A model generated the notes under the pieces. That model made no database searches and had not been told where the DNA came from. It saw only the letters and a list, made by a program, of their open reading frames with translations. From Balneolaceae bacterium (GTDB taxonomy: Bacteria > Bacteroidota > Rhodothermia > Balneolales > Balneolaceae): a stretch of 12,320 nt of DNA. The translations under genes were made by a program, and so were the position numbers. Positions 1-7,266 of the stretch are shown one piece after another. Position 1 is the stretch's first letter. Each line of letters opens with the position of its first letter. The stretch covers positions 1 through 12,320 of the forward strand of contig SLAU01000277.1 in assembly GCA_007126675.1 (NCBI GenBank). Direction: 5' to 3'.

Positions 1-821
1 AGGTTTTCTTTTCTGAGATTTTCAACAACCTGATCTATTGATCCGTCTTCATAAAGTGAATGTTCATTGAAGAAGGAGTCCATCTCAATATTCATTCTCT
101 TCAGCGTTTTTTGAATTTCTTCAAAAATAGCTGACTCAGCCTCTTCTTTAAACAGGGATATATCATCCTGATCTGCTAATTTGTCTCCATATTTTTCAAT
201 CAATTGTTTGGCAATCTCCCTGATGTAATGGCCTTCATATCCTCCTTCGGGCCACTCTGCATCCTTCCCGAGTTCTTCCAGGTATCGGGCACGGACACTT
301 TCGCCCAATATTCGCATCTGCCGTCCTGCATTGTTAAAATAGTACTCACGATCTACATCAGCACCGGTCCATTCCAATAGCCGTGCCACTGTATCGCCAA
401 GAACCGCATTGCGGCCATGCCCTACTGTTAGCGGGCCGGTTGGGTTTGCACTTACAAACTCAACCAGAATTTTCTTTCCGGCGTTATCATCCGTTTTGCC
501 ATAAATGCTTTTTGATGAAAGCAGATCGTGTAATTCATCATACAGGTAATTATTTGAGTACCGGAAGTTTATAAATCCGGGTCCGGCTATTTCTACAGAT
601 GAAATTCTGTCAGTGTCGAACTCAATGTTTTCAACGAGCTGCTCGGCTATTTTTCTGGGATTATTTCTGAGCGGTTTAGCAAGCATCATAGCCACATTGG
701 TTGCAGCATCGCCGTGCGAGGGGTCTCTCGGTGTTTCGATCTGAATTTCGGGAAGCTGATCTTTTTCAAGATTAAACGCTTCAAGTGCTGTTAAAATAGT
801 TTCCCTTAAATATGCTTCCAT
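1..821 (-). CDS. argS: Arginyl-tRNA synthetase, N-terminal part (cut by window edge)
   Basis: Class I aminoacyl-tRNA synthetase that charges tRNA-Arg with arginine in the cytoplasm. I translated the minus strand from the ATG at 821: 273 codons are visible and the frame stays open to base 1, so the rest of the catalytic core and the anticodon-binding domain lie outside. Residues 1-105 look like the ArgRS additional N-terminal domain that contacts the tRNA D-loop. Residues 119-143 hold the class I signature block, FVSANPTGPL followed by TVGHGRN, where the HIGH motif reads T132-V-G-H135. YYFNNAGRQMRILGESV (160-176) is also typical of ArgRS. The start has no Shine-Dalgarno sequence but fits the family N-terminus. 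It is the last visible gene of a minus-strand run, 117 bp after the unknown gene at 939-1499. Identification is firm; only the distal part is unseen. Confidence 0.95.
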   Translation of the reverse strand, partial: MEAYLRETILTALEAFNLEKDQLPEIQIETPRDPSHGDAATNVAMMLAKPLRNNPRKIAEQLVENIEFDTDRISSVEIAGPGFINFRYSNNYLYDELHDLLSSKSIYGKTDDNAGKKILVEFVSANPTGPLTVGHGRNAVLGDTVARLLEWTGADVDREYYFNNAGRQMRILGESVRARYLEELGKDAEWPEGGYEGHYIREIAKQLIEKYGDKLADQDDISLFKEEAESAIFEEIQKTLKRMNIEMDSFFNEHSLYEDGSIDQVVENLRKEN

Positions 822-857
822 CCTGAAAACTTCGTGGTATTAATTTTTGAAAAATTG

Positions 858-875
858 AATCTTAAAGATAAGATT
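858..875 (-). terminator. Weak AT-rich hairpin between two minus-strand genes
   Basis: A perfect 7-bp inverted repeat, AATCTTA and TAAGATT around a four-base loop, sits in the 117-bp gap downstream of the unknown gene and upstream of argS. Read on the minus strand it is followed after two bases by a run of five T, as a short intrinsic terminator would be. The stem is almost all A-T, so it would be weak. It could also be chance in an AT-rich spacer. Confidence 0.3.
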
Positions 876-938
876 TTTGAGTATTGAAACATTGCAGAAC
901 AAGGAGCGGGAAAAATAAGTTTACGATGACAGGCTTTA

Positions 939-1499
939 TCAAAAAAGTGTGGTCTGATCTGTCTGGCGGCCTTTATTCAAAGCTTCAAGATCCTCACCCC
1001 TGAATGAGTATAACATTGCCGGGCTGAACCTTTTCTGATAAATTCTTCGTGCGATTCCCTGAAGTGCGCGTTCGCCGCGCGGTGTAACAGCAAGATATCC
1101 CTGTTCATCTTCACGGATGAAACCAAACTGTTTAATATCGTTCAGAATCAGGTACGCCAGTTTGGGCAGCACTCCTATATTTTGCTCCACATATTCACGA
1201 TGGGGCAGTTCATCATCAGAAGAAAGAATAAGGCCAAGAGCATTCATTTCAGCTTCGGTTAGCGGATAACCTTCTGAAGATTTTGTGAGCAGCGAGTCCC
1301 ATGATTTTTGGCTGTAATACAATCCAAACCACCACTTCGCTTCTTTAACCAGTTTCCGTGAAACCGTGCACGCGAGATATTTACCCGGTGCCGCTTTTCT
1401 TGGTTCGCCTCTTTCCCTGTACATACTAACCATAGTGGCAAGATCCAGCTCCTGTAAATTGGGAGGATACTTAAATATGAAATCTGACTTGCGTTCCAT
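939..1499 (-). CDS. Unrecognised 186-residue protein, winged-helix-like, C-terminal clamp-like motif
   Basis: I do not recognise this family. The protein is soluble, with no signal peptide or membrane segment. Residues 109-155 (an L-rich helix, then FGFIREDEQGYLAVTPRGERAL) have the rhythm of a winged-helix wing and last helix, as in 'GFI..D..G.Y.LTP.G..AL' proteins, which hints at nucleic-acid binding. The middle (45-70) is rich in Trp and Tyr. The last five residues are QTTLF (182-186), preceded by a charged linker. This matches the QxxLF core of bacterial sliding-clamp-binding motifs, which often sit at an exposed C-terminus. It lies 70 bp after topA and before argS on the same strand, so it may be co-transcribed with topA. 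A DNA-replication or repair accessory role is only an inference. The ATG at 1499 is the only convincing start. Confidence 0.75.
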   Translation of the reverse strand: MERKSDFIFKYPPNLQELDLATMVSMYRERGEPRKAAPGKYLACTVSRKLVKEAKWWFGLYYSQKSWDSLLTKSSEGYPLTEAEMNALGLILSSDDELPHREYVEQNIGVLPKLAYLILNDIKQFGFIREDEQGYLAVTPRGERALQGIARRIYQKRFSPAMLYSFRGEDLEALNKGRQTDQTTLF

Positions 1500-1569
1500 G
1501 GCTGTTTCGTTATTCAGTGCAAAGTTCAGTAAAGCCGATGCCTTGTAGTAAATTTAATAAATGAACCGC

Positions 1570-4119
1570 TTACTTTTTGCCCTTTTCTTCAATGAGCCGC
1601 ACTGCATCGCCCATTGTAAACTTTTCGGGATCGGAATTTTTTGGCAGTGAAATATTCTTTTTCCCATACTTTATGTACGGTCCGTAACGGCCGGTCATCA
1701 CTTTAATTGGCTGGTCAGTTTCCGGGTGATTTCCAAGATCCTGGATGGCTGAACTTCCGCCGCGTCCTTTACTTTTCTCTTTCAGCAATTCAACTGCCCG
1801 GTCAAGACCCACCTCTAGAACATTATCGTCTTTTTTCAGAGATTTAAATGTGCCGTCATGTAAAACAAAGGGCCCGTATCTGCCCACGCCGGCTTTTACA
1901 ACTTTTCCGGTTTCGGGGTGATTGCCAAGTGTTCGCGGCAATTCAAGCAGTTTGAGTGCCAGCTCAAGATCCACATCTTCCGGCTTCATGCCTTTTAAAA
2001 GGGAAACCCGTTTTGGTTTTTTATTTTCTTCAGTCACTTCTCCAAGCTGCACATACGGGCCATATCTCCCGGTTAGAACAAAAATGTCTTCTCCGGTATC
2101 CGGATCTTTTCCTACTGACTTGGGACCTTCTTTTTCTGCTTCTAACAGGTCGGTTAGTTTATCTGCAGAAAGATCGGCCGGATCCATATCAGCCGGTAAC
2201 GATGTAGTCAGCTCTTCGCCATTGGATTCGGTTTTTACATAAGGACCAAATCTTCCCACAAAAACCTTCATGCCGTTCAGGTTATCGAGCGGCAGATCGA
2301 GCATCTTTGCTTTTTGCGGATCAATTTTATCTTCCTGGGTCTCCACTTTCTTCTTAAGTCCATCATCGCCTAGATAATAGTCGCTTAAATATTTTCGCGG
2401 ATCATACTTACCGTTTGCAATTTCATCAAGTTTGTCTTCAAGCTCGGAAGTAAAATCACTGTCCACCAGTTCGGGGAAATGCTCTTCTAACAGACCGGTA
2501 ACAGCAAATGCTGTAAATGTGGGAATCAGGGTTTTGCCATCTTTTTTGGCATATCCGCGATCCTGAATGGTGCTTATAATTGTAGCATAGGTACTGGGCC
2601 TTCCAACACCGCTGTTTTCAAGCTCTTTAACAAGAGTTGCTTCCGTATATCTTGCAGGCGGTTTGGTTTCGTGGCTGATGTATTCCAGCTCGTGTAAATC
2701 TGTAGGTTCGCCTTCACTCATTTGCGGCAGAGGATGTTCCTGGTTCTCAAGCTCTGCCTCCGGATCATCACTACCTTCCACATAGGCTCGGAAAAAGCCG
2801 GGGAAGAGAATTTTTTTACCGCTTGTTTTAAAATCGGCAGTAGTATCACCCTCGGTGGCAGTGATAGTTACGTTTGTGAATTCAAGCTTTGCTTCTGCCA
2901 TCTGCGTGGCAATTGTTCGCTTCCAGATCAAATCATAAATCTTAAATTCACGGCCGCTTACCCCTGCTTTTTCAGGATGTCTAAACATCGAACCTGCCGG
3001 ACGTATAGCTTCGTGTGCTTCCTGGGCACCCTTTGATTTTTTGGAGTAGGATCTGACCCGCTCAAACAGGTATTCATCACCGTACTGTTCCTGCACCGCT
3101 GTACGTGCGGCATTAATTGCCTGACCTGAAAGATTGGTTGAATCCGTACGCATGTAGGTGATCAAACCCTTTTCGTATAATTTCTGAGCAATGCTCATGG
3201 TGTCTCGCGCGGAATACCCGAACTTTCGGTTTGCTTCCTGCTGCAGGGTGGATGTGATAAAAGGCGCTGAAGGATTTCTTTTCTGCTGATTTACATCAAT
3301 GTTGGTAACACTCCAGTCTGCCTTATTCAGCAGGTCGCGCAGCTTAACCGCTTTCTCTTCATCCAAAAGAAGAACACTGTCCGGCTTCTTCAGTTTACCT
3401 GTATTTTCATCAAAATCCTTACCGCTTGCCAGCCTTTTCCCATTCACATGCGAGAGGTCTGCTTTAAACTTTGTTGAGTCACCTTTTTTGCTCAGCTGTG
3501 CTTTTAAATCGTAATAGGTACCGCTCCTGAAGCGCATACGTTCACGCTCGCGGTCTACTAAAAACTCAACGGCAACCGACTGAACGCGTCCAGCCGATAA
3601 CCCCGGAGAAATTTTCTTCCACAGCAGAGGAGAAATGGTATAACCGGCAAGCCGGTCCAGAATGCGTCGTGTTTCCTGAGCGTGTACCAAATTCATGTCA
3701 ATATCACGATAACTATCCATCGCATTTTTGATCGCCTCTTCGGTAATCTCTCTGAATACCATTCTTTTAACCGGTACTTTCGGATTTAGCAATTCAACCA
3801 AATGCCAGCTTATCGCCTCACCTTCACGATCCTCATCAGTAGCAAGAATCAATTCGTCCGAATCTTTCAGCAACTCTTTAAGGCGCTTTACTACTTTCTT
3901 TTTACTTGCCGGAACTACATATAGCGGTTCAAACCCATCATCCACATTAATACCGAGGTTCGACCACGGCTCTTTCTTGAACTTTGCCGGGATTTCTTTG
4001 GCCGATGAAGGTAAATCACGGATGTGCCCCATTGAGGAATCCACCGTGTATCCTTTAGGCAGGTACTTTTTTATTGTTTTTGTTTTGGTTGGCGACTCAA
4101 CGATGACTAATGATTTCAT
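1570..4119 (-). CDS. topA: DNA topoisomerase I (type IA), zinc-finger-free form
   Basis: Relaxes negatively supercoiled DNA by a single-strand break held through a 5'-phosphotyrosine. At 849 residues it has normal bacterial TopA length. The TOPRIM domain begins at residue 3 (VIVESPTK, acidic E8) and carries DEDREGE at 95-101 (D95, D97, E99 for Mg binding). SAGRVQS at 175-181 is the conserved core motif. The catalytic tyrosine is Y322 in LITYMRTDST, with R324 beside it. The core ends near residue 595. The tail has no Cys4 zinc ribbons. It has four repeats centred on GRFGPYV (622-628), GRYGPYV (684-690), GRYGPFV (746-752) and GRYGPYI (810-816), the topoisomerase C-terminal repeat type, and ends with a basic EEKGKK. 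The gene starts 6 bp after the peroxiredoxin stop, so the two are very probably co-transcribed. Confidence 0.97.
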   Translation of the reverse strand: MKSLVIVESPTKTKTIKKYLPKGYTVDSSMGHIRDLPSSAKEIPAKFKKEPWSNLGINVDDGFEPLYVVPASKKKVVKRLKELLKDSDELILATDEDREGEAISWHLVELLNPKVPVKRMVFREITEEAIKNAMDSYRDIDMNLVHAQETRRILDRLAGYTISPLLWKKISPGLSAGRVQSVAVEFLVDRERERMRFRSGTYYDLKAQLSKKGDSTKFKADLSHVNGKRLASGKDFDENTGKLKKPDSVLLLDEEKAVKLRDLLNKADWSVTNIDVNQQKRNPSAPFITSTLQQEANRKFGYSARDTMSIAQKLYEKGLITYMRTDSTNLSGQAINAARTAVQEQYGDEYLFERVRSYSKKSKGAQEAHEAIRPAGSMFRHPEKAGVSGREFKIYDLIWKRTIATQMAEAKLEFTNVTITATEGDTTADFKTSGKKILFPGFFRAYVEGSDDPEAELENQEHPLPQMSEGEPTDLHELEYISHETKPPARYTEATLVKELENSGVGRPSTYATIISTIQDRGYAKKDGKTLIPTFTAFAVTGLLEEHFPELVDSDFTSELEDKLDEIANGKYDPRKYLSDYYLGDDGLKKKVETQEDKIDPQKAKMLDLPLDNLNGMKVFVGRFGPYVKTESNGEELTTSLPADMDPADLSADKLTDLLEAEKEGPKSVGKDPDTGEDIFVLTGRYGPYVQLGEVTEENKKPKRVSLLKGMKPEDVDLELALKLLELPRTLGNHPETGKVVKAGVGRYGPFVLHDGTFKSLKKDDNVLEVGLDRAVELLKEKSKGRGGSSAIQDLGNHPETDQPIKVMTGRYGPYIKYGKKNISLPKNSDPEKFTMGDAVRLIEEKGKK

Positions 4120-4125
4120 AGTAAA

Positions 4126-4599
4126 TCAGATCGATTCTATAAGCTCTTTCAGTTCTTCTGCGTGAGCTTTTGTATTTATTTTTTCAATAATTCCGAGAAC
4201 GGTTCCGTCTGTATCAATAACAAAAGCGGAACGGGATGGTGCATCAAAAGTTTTGCCGTACATCTTTTTTTCCACAATGGAATTGGTTGCTTCGGCAAAT
4301 TTAAAATCCGGATCAGATGCAAGAGTGTAATTAATATTCAGCTTCTCTGCATAATTTTTGTGTGATCCGCAGCTATCTTTACTCAGTGCTATCAGGTTAT
4401 AACCTTTCTTATCAAACCAGTCAGAATGCTCAGCAAGACTTCTGTTTTGTTTATCACAGCCGCTTGTATTGTTTCTCATATACACCGAAACAACAGCTGG
4501 GCGATTTAGAAGGTCGCTGAATTTTACTTCCTTTTCTTCACCGTTTTCAACAACACTAAGTGAAAAACCGGTATCTATTTTTTCTCCTTTTTTAACCAT
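4126..4599 (-). CDS. Peroxiredoxin of the BCP/PrxQ type
   Basis: A thiol peroxidase that would reduce hydrogen peroxide or organic peroxides with a reactive cysteine in the cytoplasm. From the ATG at 4599 it is 157 residues, the usual BCP/PrxQ length. An ATG 15 codons further upstream (4644) is in frame, but those residues do not resemble the family start, whereas MVKKGEKI is a normal beginning. The peroxidatic Cys is C48 in NNTSGC (43-48), with T45 and the active-site arginine R123 (SRSAFVID) present. The proline that normally opens the PxxxTxxC motif is replaced by M41, and the E. coli-type resolving Cys at +5 is absent (R53). A second Cys, C77, lies in KDSCGSHK, 29 residues on, where some PrxQ enzymes place their resolving Cys. 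It sits between the Nudix gene and topA in the same direction. Confidence 0.88.
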   Translation of the reverse strand: MVKKGEKIDTGFSLSVVENGEEKEVKFSDLLNRPAVVSVYMRNNTSGCDKQNRSLAEHSDWFDKKGYNLIALSKDSCGSHKNYAEKLNINYTLASDPDFKFAEATNSIVEKKMYGKTFDAPSRSAFVIDTDGTVLGIIEKINTKAHAEELKELIESI

Positions 4600-4729
4600 T
4601 TTGAGTAAACAATTTTTATTTATAGTTGGGTGGATATAACCCATTTGTATTCCGTAATCGTTCTCTGTTTTTTATCCAGAGCTGGAATCCAACAGTATAA
4701 TCAATCTTATAATGTTGTGGAAACAACTT

Positions 4730-5308
4730 TTAACTGTTTGTCTCAAGTGAGTTTAATTCGGGCATATTTAAAAGCAGCAGTGAAACGGCGGCCATTACAA
4801 TGGCATGATGAACGATACCCTCTTTAACATACTTCAAAAAATCAGCGACAGGCAGCGTGTGCACAGCAATATCTTCAGTACCATCCGTATGCTGTTTTTC
4901 AGTTTTAGCACAATTCTCTGCAAGATACAAGTGTGTAAAGTTATTGATGATTGCCGGGTTAGAGCTGCTCTTTCCTAAAAATGTCCATTTGTTTGATGTA
5001 TACCCGGTTTCTTCAACAAGTTCTCTTTTGGCAGCTTTGAGCGGAGTTTCGCCGGCATCGGTCATGCCACCGGGTATTTCGAGAGTAGTTTCATCAATCC
5101 CGTGCCTGTACTGCTCAACAAGAACAATGTTTCCATCTTCAGTTAAAGCAATTACATTTATCCACTCAGGTGCTTCGAGAACATAGAACGGTTTGGTTCC
5201 TTTTTCACCATCCGGTACTACATCTTTTTCGTGCAGAGAAAAAATGGGAGTTTCATATACTTTCTTATCTTTGAGCACTTGCCAACGGGGCTTTGAAAAT
5301 TTAAACAT
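4730..5308 (-). CDS. Nudix hydrolase, ADP-ribose pyrophosphatase-like
   Basis: A metal-dependent hydrolase of nucleoside diphosphates linked to another group; by family resemblance ADP-ribose (giving AMP and ribose 5-phosphate) is the likely substrate. The complete Nudix box G-x5-E-x7-RE-U-x-EE-x-GU spans residues 81-103, with E87 and the RELVEET core (95-101) binding metal. Upstream, VEQYRHGIDETTLEIPGG (64-81) is the typical ADP-ribose pyrophosphatase lead-in, and residues 1-45 match its N-terminal strands (KVYETPIFSLHEKDV). At 192 residues the length is normal. It is divergent from amn, with the two ATGs 21 bp apart, and is followed 130 bp downstream by the peroxiredoxin. GDP-mannose or other sugar nucleotides remain possible substrates, since the residues that discriminate them cannot be judged by eye. 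Confidence 0.9.
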   Translation of the reverse strand: MFKFSKPRWQVLKDKKVYETPIFSLHEKDVVPDGEKGTKPFYVLEAPEWINVIALTEDGNIVLVEQYRHGIDETTLEIPGGMTDAGETPLKAAKRELVEETGYTSNKWTFLGKSSSNPAIINNFTHLYLAENCAKTEKQHTDGTEDIAVHTLPVADFLKYVKEGIVHHAIVMAAVSLLLLNMPELNSLETNS

Positions 5309-5322
5309 GAATATTGCTTGAT

Positions 5323-5328
5323 ATTATA
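5323..5328 (-). promoter_or_regulatory. TATAAT -10-like hexamer for the Nudix gene
   Basis: In the 21-bp gap between the divergent ATGs the minus strand carries a perfect TATAAT, 14 bases before the Nudix start codon, which would give a leader of about 7 bases. No good -35 hexamer is seen 16-18 bp upstream, inside the first codons of amn. The gap is AT-rich, so a chance match is quite possible. Confidence 0.3.
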
Positions 5329-5329
5329 A

Positions 5330-6508
5330 ATGGAAAAGAGAATAGAATTTACGAAAGCTGATGCCGCCAACGAAAAGGAATTGGTTGAACATGTTAATAA
5401 GGCGTGCGACCTGATGGAAAAAATATATGATGAAGGTGATTATCCGAAGATTGTCGTAAAGCGGGAGTGGTCGAAGCACAATCCAATTCTTTCTGGCGAA
5501 ATGGCTTATCCACAGGCATACCGCTGGTATCTTACCCGCGAGCTGAAAAAACTGGCGGAAAAAGGTGCTGAAATAAAAATATTTCCTTCGCGTCCGAGGG
5601 TGGCGATGAATGATCCCATGCTTTTCGATAATGCTGATGAGGATGAGTGGGATATCACACAGAAAAAGATGTTCCTGTTTAGCCCCGAACGGATCGATAT
5701 ATCTTTGGACCGTCTTAGCCACTACACAGGAACCGATCCAAAAGATTTTCAGCGCTATATTCTTTTTACCAATTACGACATGCACGTAGAGGTGTTTAAA
5801 CAATTGTTTCCTGATTGTATAGAACCCTCAAGATCTGTACAAATGCCGGCCTACCATCACAAACTCTCTGAAAATAAGGGATTCTCGCTGGTAAATATTG
5901 GTGTGGGACCGTCGAATGCAAAAACTATCTCCGATCATGTTGCGGTGCTGCGGCCCGATGCGATGGTAATGGTTGGGCATTGCGGTGGGTTGCGCAACCA
6001 TCAGGAGATCGGCGACTTTGTACTGGCCACCGGTTTTATGCGTGATGACGGTGTACTTGATGATGTGTTGCCTGTCAATATCCCGATCACCCCGAACCAC
6101 CTGCTTAACGTTTACCTGATGGAAAAGCTGGACGAGCATAACCGGAGTTACCGGCTGGGAACCGTATACACCACTGCCAACCGTAACTGGGAGTTTATGA
6201 AAAGCCGTACTGTTGAACAGATTCACGTGAGCCGCAGTGTGGCGATCGATATGGAATCGGCTACGGTGGCAACTAACGGTTACCGGTACCGCATCCCGTT
6301 TGCAACGCTGCTTTGCGTAAGTGATAAGCCGCTGCACGGTAAGCCAAAGCTGAGCGGTGCGGCCCAAACATTTTATGAAAATTCAAAAGAGCTGCATCTT
6401 CGGATGGTGATTGATGCAATTAACTTCACTAAAAACCTTTATCCTGATGGCCTTCCAAATGCAAGTATCCGGGCGATCAACGAGCCGCTGATGGGAGGCT
6501 CGGAATAA
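5330..6508 (+). CDS. amn: AMP nucleosidase
   Basis: Cleaves the N-glycosidic bond of AMP to adenine and ribose 5-phosphate, helping set the adenylate pool. The 392 residues align by eye with E. coli Amn over nearly the whole length: RIDISLDRLSHYTGT (121-135) in the N-terminal regulatory domain, ILFTNYD (144-150), SLVNIGVGPSNAKTISDH (186-203), MVGHCGGLR (214-222), VAIDMESATVATNGYRYR (304-321) with the substrate-binding MES at 308-310, and CVSDKPLHG (329-337) with the catalytic Asp D332. The end, INEPL, also matches. It is about 90 residues shorter than the E. coli enzyme, through a shorter N-terminus and a missing segment near residue 165 between the two domains. It is divergent from the Nudix gene and is followed after 17 bp by an ABC transporter pair. 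Identification is firm. Confidence 0.96.
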   Translation: MEKRIEFTKADAANEKELVEHVNKACDLMEKIYDEGDYPKIVVKREWSKHNPILSGEMAYPQAYRWYLTRELKKLAEKGAEIKIFPSRPRVAMNDPMLFDNADEDEWDITQKKMFLFSPERIDISLDRLSHYTGTDPKDFQRYILFTNYDMHVEVFKQLFPDCIEPSRSVQMPAYHHKLSENKGFSLVNIGVGPSNAKTISDHVAVLRPDAMVMVGHCGGLRNHQEIGDFVLATGFMRDDGVLDDVLPVNIPITPNHLLNVYLMEKLDEHNRSYRLGTVYTTANRNWEFMKSRTVEQIHVSRSVAIDMESATVATNGYRYRIPFATLLCVSDKPLHGKPKLSGAAQTFYENSKELHLRMVIDAINFTKNLYPDGLPNASIRAINEPLMGGSE

Positions 6509-6525
6509 ATCCTCAAATTAACCTG

Positions 6526-7266
6526 ATGATACCCCTTAAAGCTGAAAATGTCGTGTCCGGATATAACGGAGGATGGCGCAAAAAAAATTCATTCCGGATA
6601 AATATAGATGACTTCGAAATTGAATCCGGCAATTTTACGGCGATACTCGGCCCTAACGGTTCAGGTAAAACTACGTTTATAAAAACGATCCTGGATCTGC
6701 ATTTTGCTGAGAGCGGCAGTATTCGCCTGATGGGGAGAAGTCATAAAGAAAAGGAATCCAGAGAGCAGGTTTCATATCTGCCGGAAATCTATTCGTTTCC
6801 GGATAATGTTACGGTTCAAAAAATGCTGATCGATTTCGGTTCAATCACCAATAATAATAAAGAGAATCTGAAGCAGCGAATCGATGGTTTAGCCGAAGCA
6901 CTGAATGTAGATTTTCTGACAAAAAAGGTGAAATCGCTGTCGAAAGGGATGCGTCAAACTACCGCACTGATGAACACATTTCTTGGAGATCAGCAGTTTT
7001 ACATTTTGGATGAGCCCTTTAACGGCCTGGACGCAGTACAGAAAAAAGCGGTGATGGACTACATGCTGAAAGAAAAGGAGAAAAGGCATATTTCGATTCT
7101 GATTACAACTCACATCCTGCCGGATATCGATAAAATCTGCGATAGAATTCACCTGATCAAAAATGGCAGCATTGTGAAATCGGCAAACCGGGAGGAAATT
7201 CAAAAATCACACCCGTCAGTTGAAGAATACTACATCGAACACTTTAATGTGGCCAAAGAGCAATGA
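6526..7266 (+). CDS. ABC transporter ATP-binding protein (ABC-2 exporter type)
   Basis: Cytoplasmic ATPase subunit that powers the membrane partner encoded next. The 246 residues show Walker A GPNGSGKTT (42-50), a Q-loop region reading YLPE (84-87) with Glu where Gln is often found (common in this subfamily), the signature LSKGMRQ (138-144), Walker B FYILDEP with the catalytic glutamate E163, the D-loop GLD (167-169) and the H-loop H196 in ITTH. There is no membrane-spanning or extra C-terminal domain. It begins 17 bp after amn and ends in an ATGA overlap with the permease gene, so the three are probably one transcription unit. The substrate cannot be told from sequence; close relatives belong to the ABC-2/NosF-CcmA-like group of transporters. 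Confidence 0.93.
   Translation: MIPLKAENVVSGYNGGWRKKNSFRINIDDFEIESGNFTAILGPNGSGKTTFIKTILDLHFAESGSIRLMGRSHKEKESREQVSYLPEIYSFPDNVTVQKMLIDFGSITNNNKENLKQRIDGLAEALNVDFLTKKVKSLSKGMRQTTALMNTFLGDQQFYILDEPFNGLDAVQKKAVMDYMLKEKEKRHISILITTHILPDIDKICDRIHLIKNGSIVKSANREEIQKSHPSVEEYYIEHFNVAKEQ

Noticed and set aside
4600..4644. Upstream ATG giving a 172-residue peroxiredoxin
   Set aside because: The added 15 residues lack family similarity and MVKKGEKI at 4599 fits the BCP/PrxQ start.
4675..4686. TCCAG/CTGGA palindrome in the gap before the peroxiredoxin
   Set aside because: Five-base arms with a two-base spacer are too short for a hairpin and no second copy supports an operator.
4714..4727. Small hairpin GTTGT/ACAAC after the Nudix gene as a terminator
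   Set aside because: Only 5 bp of stem, and on the minus strand, where the gene is read, no T-run follows.
5828..6367. Long minus-strand open frame opposite amn
   Set aside because: It has no recognisable domain and lies fully opposite a strongly conserved gene.
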